From Palleronia sp. LCG004 (GTDB taxonomy: Bacteria; Pseudomonadota; Alphaproteobacteria; Rhodobacterales; Rhodobacteraceae): a stretch of 64,000 nt of DNA. The notes beneath the pieces are model-generated. The model saw nothing but the letters and a program-made list of their open reading frames with translations. It ran no database searches and was not told the DNA's origin. The translations under genes were made by a program, and so were the position numbers. Below, piece after piece: positions 18,171-28,040 of this stretch. Each line of letters starts with the position of its first letter. Position 1 is the stretch's first letter. The stretch is taken from NCBI RefSeq assembly GCF_032931615.1, contig NZ_CP136759.1, positions 1,860,001 through 1,924,000 of the forward strand, written 5' to 3'.

Positions 18171-19673
18171 ATGACGACCGAACTCAGCCACTGGATCGAC
18201 GGCAGGCACGTGCCGGGCACGTCGGGCCATTTCGCCGACATCTTCAACCCCGCCACCGGCGAGGTTCAGGCCAAGGCGCCGCTGGCCACCAAGGACGAGC
18301 TCGACGCCGCCGTGCAGAGCGCCGCGAAGGCGCAACCGGGCTGGGCCGCGACCAATCCGCAGCGCCGCGCGCGGGTGCTCATGGAATTTGTGCGACTGCT
18401 GAACCGCGACATGGACAAGCTCGCCGAAGCGCTCTCGAAGGAGCACGGCAAGACCTTCGCCGACGCCAAGGGCGACGTGCAGCGCGGCCTCGAAGTGGTC
18501 GAGTTCTGCATCGGCGCGCCGCATCTGCTCAAGGGCGAATACAGCGACGGCGCGGGCCCGGGCATCGACATCTATTCCATGCGCCAGCCGCTCGGCGTGG
18601 TCGCGGGGATCACGCCCTTCAACTTCCCCGCCATGATCCCGATGTGGAAGTTCGCCCCCGCGCTTGCCTGCGGCAACGCCTTCGTCCTCAAGCCGTCCGA
18701 GCGCGACCCCTCCGTGCCGCTGATGCTGGCCGAGCTGCTGAAGGAAGCGGGTCTTCCCGACGGCGTTCTGCAGGTGGTGAACGGCGACAAGGAGGTCGTC
18801 GACGCGATCCTCGACAACGAGGTGATCCAGGCCGTGGGCTTCGTCGGCTCCACCCCCATCGCCGCCTATATCTACGAGCGCGGCTGTGCCAACGGCAAGC
18901 GCGTGCAGTGCTTCGGCGGTGCCAAGAACCACATGATCATCATGCCCGACGCCGATCTCGACCAGGCGGCCGATGCGCTGGTGGGCGCGGGCTACGGCGC
19001 GGCGGGCGAGCGGTGCATGGCGATCTCGGTCGCGGTGCCGGTGGGCGAAAAGACCGCCGACGCGCTGATCGAAAAGCTCAAGCCCCGCGTCGAGAAACTC
19101 AATGTCGGCCCCTGGTCGGACGAGGGCGCGGATTACGGCCCGGTCATCACCGAAGCCGCGCGCGAGAAGATCAAGGGCCTCGTCGAAAGCGGCGTCGAGG
19201 CGGGGGCCGATCTCGTCGTCGACGGACGCTCCATGGCGGCACCGCAGGGCTACGAGGACGGCTTCTGGGTCGGACCGCATCTCTTCGACAACGTCACGCC
19301 CGACATGGAGATCTACAAGCAGGAGATCTTCGGGCCGGTCCTGTCGACCGTGCGCGCCAAGTCCTACGACGAGGCGATGACGCTCGCCATGGACAACGAA
19401 TACGGCAACGGCATCGCGATCTTCACGCGCGACGGCGACGCCGCACGCGACTTCGCCAACCGCATCAACGTGGGCATGGTGGGCGTCAACGTGCCGATCC
19501 CCGTGCCGCTCGCCTACCACACGTTCGGCGGCTGGAAGAAATCGGCCTTCGGCGACCTGAACCAGCACGGGCCCGACGCCTTCAAGTTCTACACCCGCAC
19601 CAAGACCGTGACCGCGCGCTGGCCTTCGGGCATCAAGGAAGGCGGCGAGTTCAACTTCAAGGCGATGGACTGA
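18171..19673 (+). CDS. mmsA: CoA-acylating methylmalonate-semialdehyde dehydrogenase
   Basis: Converts methylmalonate semialdehyde to propionyl-CoA (last step of valine degradation) with NAD and CoA. It has 500 residues, the family length. N-terminal HWIDGRHVPGTSG, the NAD-binding GSTPIAAYIYERG region, the family-specific catalytic AAGERCMAIS with Cys282, and GPVLSTVRAK are all visible. A good ribosome site (AGGAGG) precedes the ATG. Acyl-CoA dehydrogenase, 3-hydroxyisobutyryl-CoA hydrolase and mmsB follow at 22061-25110, completing the pathway. Confidence 0.95.
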   Translation: MTTELSHWIDGRHVPGTSGHFADIFNPATGEVQAKAPLATKDELDAAVQSAAKAQPGWAATNPQRRARVLMEFVRLLNRDMDKLAEALSKEHGKTFADAKGDVQRGLEVVEFCIGAPHLLKGEYSDGAGPGIDIYSMRQPLGVVAGITPFNFPAMIPMWKFAPALACGNAFVLKPSERDPSVPLMLAELLKEAGLPDGVLQVVNGDKEVVDAILDNEVIQAVGFVGSTPIAAYIYERGCANGKRVQCFGGAKNHMIIMPDADLDQAADALVGAGYGAAGERCMAISVAVPVGEKTADALIEKLKPRVEKLNVGPWSDEGADYGPVITEAAREKIKGLVESGVEAGADLVVDGRSMAAPQGYEDGFWVGPHLFDNVTPDMEIYKQEIFGPVLSTVRAKSYDEAMTLAMDNEYGNGIAIFTRDGDAARDFANRINVGMVGVNVPIPVPLAYHTFGGWKKSAFGDLNQHGPDAFKFYTRTKTVTARWPSGIKEGGEFNFKAMD

Positions 19674-19773
19674 TGGAACGGGGTCCGGACCTTCCGCGAC
19701 CGGGCGGCCCGTTGCGGCCATGCGACCCGGCGCGGGCGCGCCGGACCCCCGCCCGCGAAGGGCGCGGCCCGCG

Positions 19774-20931
19774 ATGAGCGGGCCCGCCCCCATGACGCCG
19801 CCCAGCGCCGCGATCGTGGTCGGCACCTATCGCCATCCCTCGCAGACCTTCGTCAACCGACATGTGGACCACCTCTTCGACGGGCGGACCTGCATCATCG
19901 CGAGCGATCGCCGCGACGATCCGGGCAACCGCCCGGTCTTCGATCGGCAGGCCTTCCGCGGGCCGCTCCTCTGGCGCGCGGGGCGGCCCGTCGCCGCCGC
20001 CGCGCTTCATCTCGGGCGCGGAACGGGGCGCATCCCCTGGGGGGCCGAGAAGGCCGCGATCGCCGATTTCATCCGCGCCTCGGGCGCGACGGTGATCCTG
20101 TCGGAATTCGGCAGCAAGGCCATCCACGTGAGCGCCATCGCGCGCGAGCTGTCCCTGCCCTGCTTCACCTATTTCCGCGGCTCCGATGCCAGTTCCGAGC
20201 TTCGCAAGGCCCGGCGGCGGCGCAGCTACCGCGCGATGATGCCCGATCTCAGCGGCGTGATCGCCGTCAGCCGCTTCCTTCTCGACAATCTCGCGGCCGC
20301 CGGGATCGAGCATCCGAACGCGCATGTCATTCCCTCGGGCGTCGATCCGCGCCGCTTCGCCCCCGCCGAAAAGATCCCGGCGAGCTTTCTCGCCGTCGGC
20401 CGCATGGTCGAGAAGAAGGCCCCCGACATCACGCTTCGCGCCTTCGCCCGCGCCACCCGCGACCGTCCGGACGCGACCCTGCGCTTCATCGGCAGCGGTG
20501 CCCTGCTCGACCCCACGCGCGCGCTCGCGCAAGAGCTCGGACTGGCCGATCGCGTCCGCTTCGACGGCGCGCAGGACCACGAGACGGTGCGCCGCGCCCT
20601 CGCCTCAGCCGAAGTCTTCGTCCAGCATTCCGTGACGGCCGCGGACGGCAATACCGAAGGCCTGCCCACGTCGATCCAGGAGGCGATGGCCTCGGGCTGC
20701 GTGACGGTCGCCACGCGCCATGCCGGGATCCCCGAGGCGATCGACGACGGGGTGAGCGGCTGGCTCGGTCCCGAACGCGACGAGGATGCCTTCGCCGCGC
20801 TCATGGAACGCGCGCTCGCCGCCGATACCGCCGCGATGGGGGCCACCGCCCGCCGCGTGGCCTGCGAGCGGTTCGACAACACGCGGCTCCTCGCGCGGCT
20901 CGAGGACGTCCTGCAGGGAGCATCGCGATGA
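19774..20931 (+). CDS. glycosyltransferase, GT4 family
   Basis: 385 residues from the ATG at 19774 (an ATG at 19792 is possible). N-terminal half begins with a short beta-strand/loop ([19 protein letters not shown]). The C-terminal half carries the GT-B/GT4 features: [42 protein letters not shown] and the nucleotide-sugar-binding [15 protein letters not shown]. It should transfer a sugar to an envelope or soluble acceptor that cannot be named. It overlaps the next gene by 4 bp (ATGA) and starts 100 bp after mmsA, so it lies inside the valine cluster, which is unexpected for its function. Confidence 0.86.
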   Translation: MSGPAPMTPPSAAIVVGTYRHPSQTFVNRHVDHLFDGRTCIIASDRRDDPGNRPVFDRQAFRGPLLWRAGRPVAAAALHLGRGTGRIPWGAEKAAIADFIRASGATVILSEFGSKAIHVSAIARELSLPCFTYFRGSDASSELRKARRRRSYRAMMPDLSGVIAVSRFLLDNLAAAGIEHPNAHVIPSGVDPRRFAPAEKIPASFLAVGRMVEKKAPDITLRAFARATRDRPDATLRFIGSGALLDPTRALAQELGLADRVRFDGAQDHETVRRALASAEVFVQHSVTAADGNTEGLPTSIQEAMASGCVTVATRHAGIPEAIDDGVSGWLGPERDEDAFAALMERALAADTAAMGATARRVACERFDNTRLLARLEDVLQGASR

Positions 20932-22064
20932 GCGACGGCACATCCTTCACCATCGGCATCGAGGAGGAATACCTGCTCGTCGATGCCGAGACGTTCCAGC
21001 TGTCGGATGCGCCCGACGAGATGCTCGGGGCCGCCCGCGACGCGCTCGGCGATCAGGTCGCGCCCGAATTCCTGCGCTGCCAGATCGAGGTCGGCACGAA
21101 GGTTTGCGCGGGCATTTCCGAGGCGAGACAGGATCTGTCGCATCTGCGCCGCGAGATCGCCCGCATCGCGGGCGAGTTCGGCCTGAAACCCATCGCCGCG
21201 GCCTGCCATCCAACCGCCGACTGGACCGAACAGACCCACCGCGACCGCGACCGCTACAACGATCTCGAGCGGGATCTCGCCGCGATCGGGCGGCGCATGA
21301 TGATCTGCGGCATGCACGTCCATGTCGGCATTCCCGACAATGACGACCGCATCGACCTGATGAATCAGGCCAAGTACTTCCTTCCGCACCTGCTCGCGCT
21401 CTCGGCCTCCTCGCCGTTCTGGCAGGGCGAGGATACCGGCCTCGCCTCCTACCGGGTCGGGGTCTTCGACAACCTGCCGCGCACGGGCCTTCCGCCCCGG
21501 CTCGACGGATGGGGCGACTACCGGCGGTCCGTCGACACGATCGTCGCCACCGGCATGATCGAGGATGCCTCAAAGATCTGGTGGGACCTGCGCCCCTCCG
21601 AGAGTTTCCCGACGCTCGAGACGCGGATCTGCGACGTGATGCCGAGGCTCGACGACACGCTCGCCGTCGCGGCCCTCATCCAGTGCATCCACGGGATGCT
21701 CTCGCGGCTCAAGGATTCCAACCAGCGCTGGCGCATCTACGAGAACTTCCTCATCGACGAGAACCGCTGGCGCGCCCAGCGCTACGGCTGCGACGAGGGG
21801 CTGATCGACCTCGGCCAGGGCGCGGTCAAGCCGATGCATCTCCTCGTCGACGAACTCATGGACCTCGTCGCCCGCGAAGCCGAGATCTTCGACTGCCAGG
21901 GCGCGATCGCCCGCCTCCGCGACATCGTGCGCGAGGGCAATTCCGCCACCCGGCAGCGCGCCGTCCATGCCCGCGCCAGGGCCGAAGGGGCCGACGACGC
22001 GCAGGCGATGAACGCCGTCATCCGATCGCTGACCGAGGAATTCCTCGCGGGGGGCGACGCATGA
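20928..22064 (+). CDS. carboxylate-amine ligase of the GCS2/YbdK family
   Basis: ATP-dependent ligase of the glutamate-cysteine ligase 2 type; such YbdK-like proteins show weak gamma-glutamylcysteine synthesis, and the true substrate here is open. It has 378 residues. Motifs are the N-terminal [23 protein letters not shown] near residue 125, [17 protein letters not shown] near 165 and ETRICD near 228. Its start overlaps the glycosyltransferase stop and its stop overlaps the acyl-CoA dehydrogenase start (both ATGA), so it is translated as part of the valine cluster. Confidence 0.9.
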   Translation: MSDGTSFTIGIEEEYLLVDAETFQLSDAPDEMLGAARDALGDQVAPEFLRCQIEVGTKVCAGISEARQDLSHLRREIARIAGEFGLKPIAAACHPTADWTEQTHRDRDRYNDLERDLAAIGRRMMICGMHVHVGIPDNDDRIDLMNQAKYFLPHLLALSASSPFWQGEDTGLASYRVGVFDNLPRTGLPPRLDGWGDYRRSVDTIVATGMIEDASKIWWDLRPSESFPTLETRICDVMPRLDDTLAVAALIQCIHGMLSRLKDSNQRWRIYENFLIDENRWRAQRYGCDEGLIDLGQGAVKPMHLLVDELMDLVAREAEIFDCQGAIARLRDIVREGNSATRQRAVHARARAEGADDAQAMNAVIRSLTEEFLAGGDA

Positions 22065-23200
22065 ACTTCGCCATGACCGAAGAGCAGGAGGCCATCTTCG
22101 ACATGGCCCGGTCGTTCGGGCGGGATCGCATCGCACCCCATGCGCGCGACTGGGAAGCGCAAGGCACCATCCCCCGCGATCTCTGGTCCAGGGCCGCCGA
22201 GCTGGGCTTCGGCGGCCTCTACGTCTCCGAGGAGGCGGGCGGCGTCGGCCTCTCGCGGCTCGACGCGACGCTGGTCTTCGAGGCCCTCAGCATGGCCTGC
22301 CCTTCGGTCGCCTCGTTCCTGTCGATCCACAACATGTGCGCGTCGATGCTCGACCGATACGGCTCGGACGATCTCAGGGCGCGTCACCTCGCGCCCGCCA
22401 TCGCGATGGACCACGTGCTGAGCTACGCGCTCACCGAACCGGGATCGGGCAGCGATGCCGCCGCGCTCTCCACCCGGGCGGTCCGCACGGATGACGGCTT
22501 TTCCGTCACGGGGTCCAAGGCCTTCATCTCCGGCGGGGGCTATTCCGACGCCTATATCGTCATGTGCCGCACGGGCGGGGACGGACCGCGCGGCATCTCG
22601 GCGCTGGTGATCGAGGACGGGGCCGAGGGCCTTGGCTTCGGCGGGCTCGAGGACAAGATGGGCTGGCGGTCCCAGCCGACCCGCTCGCTCCGGATGGACG
22701 AATGCCGCGTCCCGGCCGCCAACCTGCTGGGCGACGAGGGGGCGGGCTTCCGCTATGCCATGGCCGGGCTCGATGGCGGGCGGCTCAACATCTCGGCCTG
22801 CTCGCTCGGCGCGGCGCAGGCCGCGCTCGACGCGACGCTCGGCTACATGCGCGAGCGGAAGGCCTTCGGATCGGCACTGTCCGAGTTCCAGGCCCTGCAA
22901 TTCCGCCTCGCCGATCTCGAGATCGAGCTTCAGGCCGCGCGCGTCTTCCTCCGGCAGGCCGCGTGGATGCTCGACCAGGGGCATCCGGCCGCGACCAAGC
23001 ATTGCGCGATGGCCAAGAAATTCGTGACCGAGGCCGGAAGCCGCATCGTCGATCAATGCCTGCAACTTCACGGCGGCTACGGCTATCTCGCCGATTACGG
23101 CATCGAAAAGCTCGTCCGCGACCTGCGCGTGCACCAGATCCTCGAAGGCACGAACGAGATCATGCGCCTCATCACCGCAAGGAGCCTGCTCAGCCAATGA
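22061..23200 (+). CDS. acyl-CoA dehydrogenase, probably isobutyryl-CoA dehydrogenase
   Basis: FAD-dependent alpha,beta-desaturation of a short branched acyl-CoA. It has 379 residues. Typical motifs are [15 protein letters not shown] at the start, [15 protein letters not shown] near 125, FISGGG near 155 and ERKAFG near 265. [19 protein letters not shown] near 330 and the catalytic-Glu segment LEGTNEIMR near 366 follow. Placement directly before the 3-hydroxyisobutyryl-CoA hydrolase and after mmsA argues for isobutyryl-CoA as substrate (inference). ATGA overlaps at both ends. Confidence 0.92.
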   Translation: MNFAMTEEQEAIFDMARSFGRDRIAPHARDWEAQGTIPRDLWSRAAELGFGGLYVSEEAGGVGLSRLDATLVFEALSMACPSVASFLSIHNMCASMLDRYGSDDLRARHLAPAIAMDHVLSYALTEPGSGSDAAALSTRAVRTDDGFSVTGSKAFISGGGYSDAYIVMCRTGGDGPRGISALVIEDGAEGLGFGGLEDKMGWRSQPTRSLRMDECRVPAANLLGDEGAGFRYAMAGLDGGRLNISACSLGAAQAALDATLGYMRERKAFGSALSEFQALQFRLADLEIELQAARVFLRQAAWMLDQGHPAATKHCAMAKKFVTEAGSRIVDQCLQLHGGYGYLADYGIEKLVRDLRVHQILEGTNEIMRLITARSLLSQ

Positions 23201-24213
23201 CCGACACGATCATCCGCAGGACCGGCCGGGCCGGGCGCATCACGCTCGACCGCCCTCGCGCGCTCAACGCGCTCACCCACGCGCAGAGCCTCGAGATCGA
23301 GGCCGCGATCACCGCCTGGGCCGACGATCCCGAAGTGGACGTCGTCGTGCTCGACGCTATGGGCGAAAAGGCCTTCTGCGCCGGCGGCGACATCGCCGCG
23401 ATGTACCATGCGGGGATCGCGGGCGATGTAGAAAGCGCCCGTGCCTTCTGGCGCGACGAATACCGTCTCAACGCCAGGCTCGCGACCTATCCGAAGCCGA
23501 TCGCCGCCTTCATGCAGGGCTTCACCATGGGCGGCGGCGTGGGCCTGGGCGGGCATGTCGGCTGCCGCGTCGTCGGCGACAGCACCCGCATCGCGATGCC
23601 CGAATGCGGCATCGGTCTCGTCCCGGATGTGGGCGGGTCGCTGCTTCTGGCGCGGACACCGGGACATGCGGGCGAATATCTGGGCCTCACCGGCGCGCGG
23701 ATGAAGGCCGCCGACGCGATCTGGGCGGGTTTCGCCGATCTCTACCTGCCCGAAGACGGCTGGCCCGACCATATCCGCAAGATCGAGGAAACCGGCTCCC
23801 TCGACGCGCTGCGCGAGGCGGCACGCGATCCGGGCGCATCCGATCTGGCGGCCCGCGCCCCCTGGATCGACGAATGGTTCGCGCATGAGGACCTCGTCGA
23901 CGCCTTGCAGCACCTCGAGGGGCAAGACGACGGTTTCGCGCGCGAAACGTATGAGGCCGTCACCCGCGGATCGCCGCTTTCGGCCGCGGTGACCTTCGCG
24001 CTCATCCGCGACGTGCGGGGCCACGGCACGATCGAGCATGCGCTCGACATGGAATACCGTGCGACGCATCGCGCGATCTCCGACGGCGACCTCCTCGAGG
24101 GGATCCGCGCCGCGGTGATCGACAAGGACCGCACGCCGAAATGGCGCCACGACCGCATCGCGGACGTCACCGGGGACGAGGTCGCGGCCATGCTCGCGCC
24201 GCTCGGCACCTGA
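23197..24213 (+). CDS. 3-hydroxyisobutyryl-CoA hydrolase (crotonase fold)
   Basis: Hydrolyses 3-hydroxyisobutyryl-CoA to free 3-hydroxyisobutyrate in valine degradation. It has 338 residues, longer than simple enoyl-CoA hydratases. The oxyanion-hole segment KAFCAGGDI is near residue 60, GFTMGGGVGL near 108 and MPECGIGLVPDVGGS near 135, the latter holding the conserved acidic residue and the PDVGG box typical of this hydrolase. It overlaps the acyl-CoA dehydrogenase by 4 bp and is followed by mmsB after 27 bp. The pathway context makes this assignment strong. Confidence 0.92.
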   Translation: MTDTIIRRTGRAGRITLDRPRALNALTHAQSLEIEAAITAWADDPEVDVVVLDAMGEKAFCAGGDIAAMYHAGIAGDVESARAFWRDEYRLNARLATYPKPIAAFMQGFTMGGGVGLGGHVGCRVVGDSTRIAMPECGIGLVPDVGGSLLLARTPGHAGEYLGLTGARMKAADAIWAGFADLYLPEDGWPDHIRKIEETGSLDALREAARDPGASDLAARAPWIDEWFAHEDLVDALQHLEGQDDGFARETYEAVTRGSPLSAAVTFALIRDVRGHGTIEHALDMEYRATHRAISDGDLLEGIRAAVIDKDRTPKWRHDRIADVTGDEVAAMLAPLGT

Positions 24214-24240
24214 TCGAGATCACGGATGGGGGGAGACATC

Positions 24241-25110
24241 ATGAAGATCGGCTTTATCGGCCTCGGGAACATGGGATTGCCCATGGCCGAGAACCTCGCC
24301 CGCGCGGGCCACGACATCGCGGGCTTCGACGTGGCGGGCATCGGCTCGGACATGTTCACCAGCGCCGCCAGCGCGGCGGAGGCCGCGCGCGACGCGGATG
24401 TCGTCATCACGATGCTTCCGAGCGGCGAGATCCTGCGCCGCGTGACGGACGAGATCGTCCCGGCCATGAAACCGGGCTCGGTCTTCCTCGACTGCTCGAC
24501 CGTCGACGTGGAAAGCGCCCGCGACGTGGCCGAGACGGCGCGACGCGCCGGTCTCTCCGCGCTCGACGCGCCCGTGTCGGGCGGGATCGGCGGGGCGAAG
24601 GCCGGCACGCTCACCTTCATGGTGGGCGGCGATGCGGACGGGTTCGAACGGGCCGGATCGCTCTTCGACATCATGGGGGCCAAGGCCGTCCATTGCGGGC
24701 CGTCCGGCAACGGTCAGGCGGCCAAGATCTGCAACAACATGATCCTCGGCATCACCATGATCGGCACCTGCGAGGCCTTCGCCCTCGCCGACCGGCTGGG
24801 GCTCGACCGGCAGGCGATGTTCGACGTCGTCTCGACCTCCTCGGGCTATTCCTGGTCGATGAACGCCTATTGCCCGGCGCCCGGGATCGGCCCCGAAAGC
24901 CCCGCCGACAACGACTACAGGCCCGGCTTTTCGGCCGATCTCATGCTCAAGGATCTGCGCCTCGCGCAAAAGGCGGCCGAGGCCGCGGGGGCCGACACGC
25001 CGCTCGGCCTCGCCGCGCGGGACCTCTATGCCCGCTTCGTCGAGGAGGAGGACGGTGCGGGGCGGGACTTCTCGGCGATGCTGCCGCGTTTCGCGGGAAG
25101 GAAACGGTGA
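24241..25110 (+). CDS. mmsB: 3-hydroxyisobutyrate dehydrogenase
   Basis: NAD-dependent oxidation of 3-hydroxyisobutyrate to methylmalonate semialdehyde, the substrate of mmsA. It has 289 residues. The dinucleotide fold is at the N-terminus (IGFIGLGNMGLPMA), followed by the substrate-binding DAPVSGGIGGAKAGTLTFMVGG (about 115-135) and the catalytic-Lys segment GQAAKICNNMILG near 160-172. The ATG at 24241 is preceded by GGGGGAGA; a GTG/ATG 5 codons earlier is less likely. Last gene of the valine cluster. Confidence 0.94.
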   Translation: MKIGFIGLGNMGLPMAENLARAGHDIAGFDVAGIGSDMFTSAASAAEAARDADVVITMLPSGEILRRVTDEIVPAMKPGSVFLDCSTVDVESARDVAETARRAGLSALDAPVSGGIGGAKAGTLTFMVGGDADGFERAGSLFDIMGAKAVHCGPSGNGQAAKICNNMILGITMIGTCEAFALADRLGLDRQAMFDVVSTSSGYSWSMNAYCPAPGIGPESPADNDYRPGFSADLMLKDLRLAQKAAEAAGADTPLGLAARDLYARFVEEEDGAGRDFSAMLPRFAGRKR

Positions 25111-25111
25111 C

Positions 25112-25180
25112 GGGGGCGCTGCCCCCGATCGCCGCGGCGCGGCGATTCCCCCGGAGTATTTGAGGGACAGATGAAGGGGG
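25112..25180 (+). repeat. REP-like double-hairpin element / terminator behind mmsB
   Basis: Immediately after the mmsB stop. Three parts: GGGGGC-GCT-GCCCCC (25112-25126), ATCGCCG-n5-CGGCGAT (25128-25146) and a CCCCCGGAGTATTT box whose CCCCC can pair with GGGGG at 25176-25180. From memory, GC hairpins followed by CCCCGGAGTATTT recur between genes in many Rhodobacterales genomes; that recall was not checked here. It could act as a terminator or transcript-stabilising REP. Confidence 0.6.
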
Positions 25181-25260
25181 CCGAGTGGCGGGGATAGCCC
25201 TCCGGGCGCGGGTGGTTTAAGAGGCTCCGAATTCCTTGCCCTGCCTTTCCGGAGCCACCC

Positions 25261-26985
25261 ATGGACCGCATCCTCGTCACGTCGGCCATTCCCTACATCA
25301 ACGGGATCAAGCATCTCGGCAATCTGGTGGGCAGCCAGCTTCCCGCGGATCTGTTCGCGCGGTTCCAGCGCGCCCGCGGCCGCGAGGTCCTGTTCCTCTG
25401 CGCGACGGACGAACACGGCACGCCGGCCGAGCTTGCCGCCGCCAAGGCCGGTAAGCCCGTCGCCGAATATTGCGCCGAGATGTGGCAGGTCCAGAAGGAC
25501 CTGAGCGACGGTTTCGGGCTCAGCTTCGACATGTTCGGGCGGTCCTCCTCGTCGCAGAACCGCGCGCTCACCCAGTATTTCGCGGGCCGGCTCTTCGAGG
25601 CGGGACTGATCGAGGAGCGCTCCGAGACGCAGATCTATTCGAAGGCCGACGGCCGCTTCCTGCCCGACCGCTATATCGAGGGCACCTGCCCCAATTGCGG
25701 CTACGACCGCGCGCGGGGCGATCAGTGCGAGAATTGCACCAAGCAGCTCGACCCGACCGACCTCATCGACGCGCGCAGCGCGATCTCGGGCTCCACGGAT
25801 CTCGAACCGCGCGAGACCAAGCATCTCTATCTCCTGCAAAGCCGGATGCGCGACGACCTGCGCGACTGGATCACCGGCAAGACCGACTGGCCCATCCTCA
25901 CGACCTCCATCGCGCGGAAATGGCTCGACGACGGCGAGGGGCTGCGCGACCGCGGCATCACCCGCGATCTCGACTGGGGCGTGCCGGTCCGTCGCGGCGA
26001 CGCGGATTGGCCGGGAATGGAGGGCAAGGTCTTCTACGTCTGGTTCGACGCGCCGATCGAATACATCGCCGCGGCCCATGAATGGGCGGATGCGAACGGC
26101 CTGTCCGAGGCGGACTGGCAGCGCTGGTGGCGCACGGATGCAGGCGCGGACGATGTCCGCTACGTGCAATTCATGGGCAAGGACAACGTGCCCTTCCACA
26201 CGCTGAGCTTCCCGACGACCATCATGGGCACCAATTCCGTCGGCGCGGAACAGTGGAAGCTCGTCGATTACATCAAGTCGTTCAACTACCTCAATTATGC
26301 GGGCGGTCAGTTCTCGACCAGCCTCGGGCGCGGCGTCTTCATGGACCAGGCGCTCGAGATCCTGCCGGCCGATTACTGGCGCTGGTGGCTTCTGAGGAAC
26401 GCCCCCGAGACGAGCGATGCCGAATTCACCTGGGAAAGCTTCCAGGCCGCGTCGAACCGCGACCTCGCCGACGTGCTCGGCAATTTCGTGAGCCGCGTGA
26501 CCAAGTTCTGCCGCTCGAAATTCGGCGAGACGGTCCCCGCGGGCGGCACCTACGGCGAGGCCGAGGACGCCGTGATCGCCGATCTGGAGATCCGCGTCGC
26601 CGCCTATACCGCGCATATGGAGGCGATCGAGGTCCGCAAGGCCGCCTCCGAGCTCCGCGCCATCTGGGTCGTCGGCAACGAGTACCTTCAATCGGCCGCC
26701 CCCTGGTCGGTCATCAAGGAGGACGAGGACCGTGCCGCGGCGATCATCCGCTTTTCGCTCAACCTCGTGCGGCTCTATGCGGTGCTCTCGGCACCCTTCG
26801 TGCCGAATGCCGCGCAGAAGATGCTCGACGCGATGGACTGCCCGGCCGACTGGCCCGACGACGTGCGGCAGGCTTTGTCGCATCTCGACGGCGGCCATGC
26901 GTTCGAGGTGCCCGAGAACCTCTTCGGGAAGATCACCGACGAGGAACGGGACGACTTCGCCGCACGTTTTTCGGGCACGCGCTGA
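25261..26985 (+). CDS. metG: methionyl-tRNA synthetase
   Basis: Charges tRNA-Met. It has 574 residues. The class I signature is at the N-terminus ([15 protein letters not shown], the HxGH box reads HLGN), the zinc-knuckle region has [17 protein letters not shown] (about 140-160), and the KMSKS-type loop reads [10 protein letters not shown] near 350. An anticodon-binding helical domain completes it. No C-terminal tRNA-binding domain is attached, as in many alphaproteobacteria. Single gene with its own upstream region (25181-25260). Confidence 0.95.
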   Translation: MDRILVTSAIPYINGIKHLGNLVGSQLPADLFARFQRARGREVLFLCATDEHGTPAELAAAKAGKPVAEYCAEMWQVQKDLSDGFGLSFDMFGRSSSSQNRALTQYFAGRLFEAGLIEERSETQIYSKADGRFLPDRYIEGTCPNCGYDRARGDQCENCTKQLDPTDLIDARSAISGSTDLEPRETKHLYLLQSRMRDDLRDWITGKTDWPILTTSIARKWLDDGEGLRDRGITRDLDWGVPVRRGDADWPGMEGKVFYVWFDAPIEYIAAAHEWADANGLSEADWQRWWRTDAGADDVRYVQFMGKDNVPFHTLSFPTTIMGTNSVGAEQWKLVDYIKSFNYLNYAGGQFSTSLGRGVFMDQALEILPADYWRWWLLRNAPETSDAEFTWESFQAASNRDLADVLGNFVSRVTKFCRSKFGETVPAGGTYGEAEDAVIADLEIRVAAYTAHMEAIEVRKAASELRAIWVVGNEYLQSAAPWSVIKEDEDRAAAIIRFSLNLVRLYAVLSAPFVPNAAQKMLDAMDCPADWPDDVRQALSHLDGGHAFEVPENLFGKITDEERDDFAARFSGTR

Positions 26986-27107
26986 CGCGAAAGCCGCCTG
27001 TCGCGACCGGGTCCGCCGGCGCGCTCCGAGAAGACTGGCGCAAGATGGCGCAAATGTGATTTGATGGCACCACAGCCCGGCATGATCCGGTGCAGAGAGG
27101 GGGCCCC

Positions 27108-27443
27108 GTGAACGAAGAGGAGAAGGCCCTCGCGGCCGAATACGCGCTCGGCCTTCTCGACGACGAGGAGGCGCGACGGATGACCCGCCTGCGCGAGGAC
27201 GATCCCGCGCTGGGGGCCGAGATCGCCTTCTGGCAGGAACAGATGGCGAGCCTACTGGCGAGCGTCGAGCCGATCGCGCCGCCGCCCCGCATCCTCGACG
27301 GGATCGAGGGACGCATATTCGACGACGCGCACCATCAGGACTGGCTCGGCACACTCCTCCTCCCCGAGAACCGCCCGATGCTGGTCGCGATCGTCGCCGC
27401 GAAGGCCGTACTCATTGCCGGCATCCTGATCTTCCTGCTCTGA
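27108..27443 (+). CDS. short anti-sigma-factor-like membrane protein
   Basis: 111 residues. The N-terminal 40 residues (EEKALAAEYALGLLDDEEARRM) match the N-terminal sigma-binding helix region of RskA/ChrR-like anti-sigma factors. One hydrophobic segment forms the extreme C-terminus (MLVAIVAAKAVLIAGILIFLL, about 91-111). The periplasmic RskA domain that normally follows the membrane span is absent, and no sigma-factor gene is adjacent. The start is a GTG at 27108 preceded by GAGAGGGG. It could be a truncated or minimal anti-sigma factor. Confidence 0.65.
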   Translation: MNEEEKALAAEYALGLLDDEEARRMTRLREDDPALGAEIAFWQEQMASLLASVEPIAPPPRILDGIEGRIFDDAHHQDWLGTLLLPENRPMLVAIVAAKAVLIAGILIFLL

Positions 27444-27461
27444 GCCCCGATCGTGCAGGCG

Positions 27462-27698
27462 CTACCGCGCCGCGCGCGTCTCCGTCCCGTCCTCGGTCCG
27501 GGATTGCGGGCCAAGGCACTGCCCCAGATAGAAGAACAACGCGATCGCCGTCAGCAGCGTCGCCCCGAAGCTCGTGAGGATGATCGGCCAATCCCCTTCC
27601 GTCCCGTCGCTGATGACGAGCGTCAGGATCGCGGCCAGCGGGATATGCGACAGGACGATGCATGCGAGCCGGATCCGTCTGATGGCCGCCTGTCTCAT
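27462..27698 (-). CDS. small two-span membrane protein
   Basis: 78 residues with hydrophobic segments at about 10-30 (LACIVLSHIPLAAILTLVI) and 38-60 (IILTSFGATLLTAIALFFYLG), and a charged tail. No family recognised. It converges on the anti-sigma-like gene with 18 bp between stops. Confidence 0.55.
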   Translation of the reverse strand: MRQAAIRRIRLACIVLSHIPLAAILTLVISDGTEGDWPIILTSFGATLLTAIALFFYLGQCLGPQSRTEDGTETRAAR

Positions 27699-27841
27699 CG
27701 CCTCTCGGCCTCGCCCGTTTCGCGAATACGCATCTCGCGCGCCACTCTAGGGCGATCCGCGCGGGCTTGCAAACGGCGCGTGACCGCACGAATTCGTGAT
27801 TCTAACCGCGCGGGCGCGCCCGCATGTCGGAGATCTTCGGC

Positions 27842-27915
27842 TGGAGCGGGTGAAGGGAATCGAACCCTCGTCTTAAGCTTGGGAAGCTCCTGCTCTACCA
27901 TTGAGCTACACCCGC
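27842..27915 (-). tRNA. tRNA-Gly (CCC)
   Basis: 74-nt cloverleaf with encoded CCA. Acceptor GCGGGTG/CACCCGC, D arm GCTC/GAGC, anticodon loop TTCCCAA with anticodon CCC at 27881-27883, T loop TTCGATT. The outermost anticodon-stem pair is a G-A mismatch, the rest pairs. It reads GGG codons. Confidence 0.93.
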
Positions 27916-28040
27916 CTCAGGCGCGGTGATTACGCCGGGCGGGCCCGCGTCGTCAAGAGGCGGCGGAGCACCGCCTCCGCGATGGAATCGCCCCTCCCCG
28001 CCCCTAGATAGGAGGCGAAAGCAATCGAAGGAGCATCCGG

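Noticed and set aside
17592-19826. 744-codon open frame on the minus strand opposite mmsA
   Set aside because: Only its first-read-last part (17592-18026) is a CBS gene; the rest mirrors the third-codon GC bias of mmsA and has no family features.
24220-27354. Open frame of more than 1000 codons on the minus strand opposite mmsB and metG
   Set aside because: GC-driven antisense frame: composition rich in Arg, Gly, His and Val without motifs, fully overlapping two firm genes.
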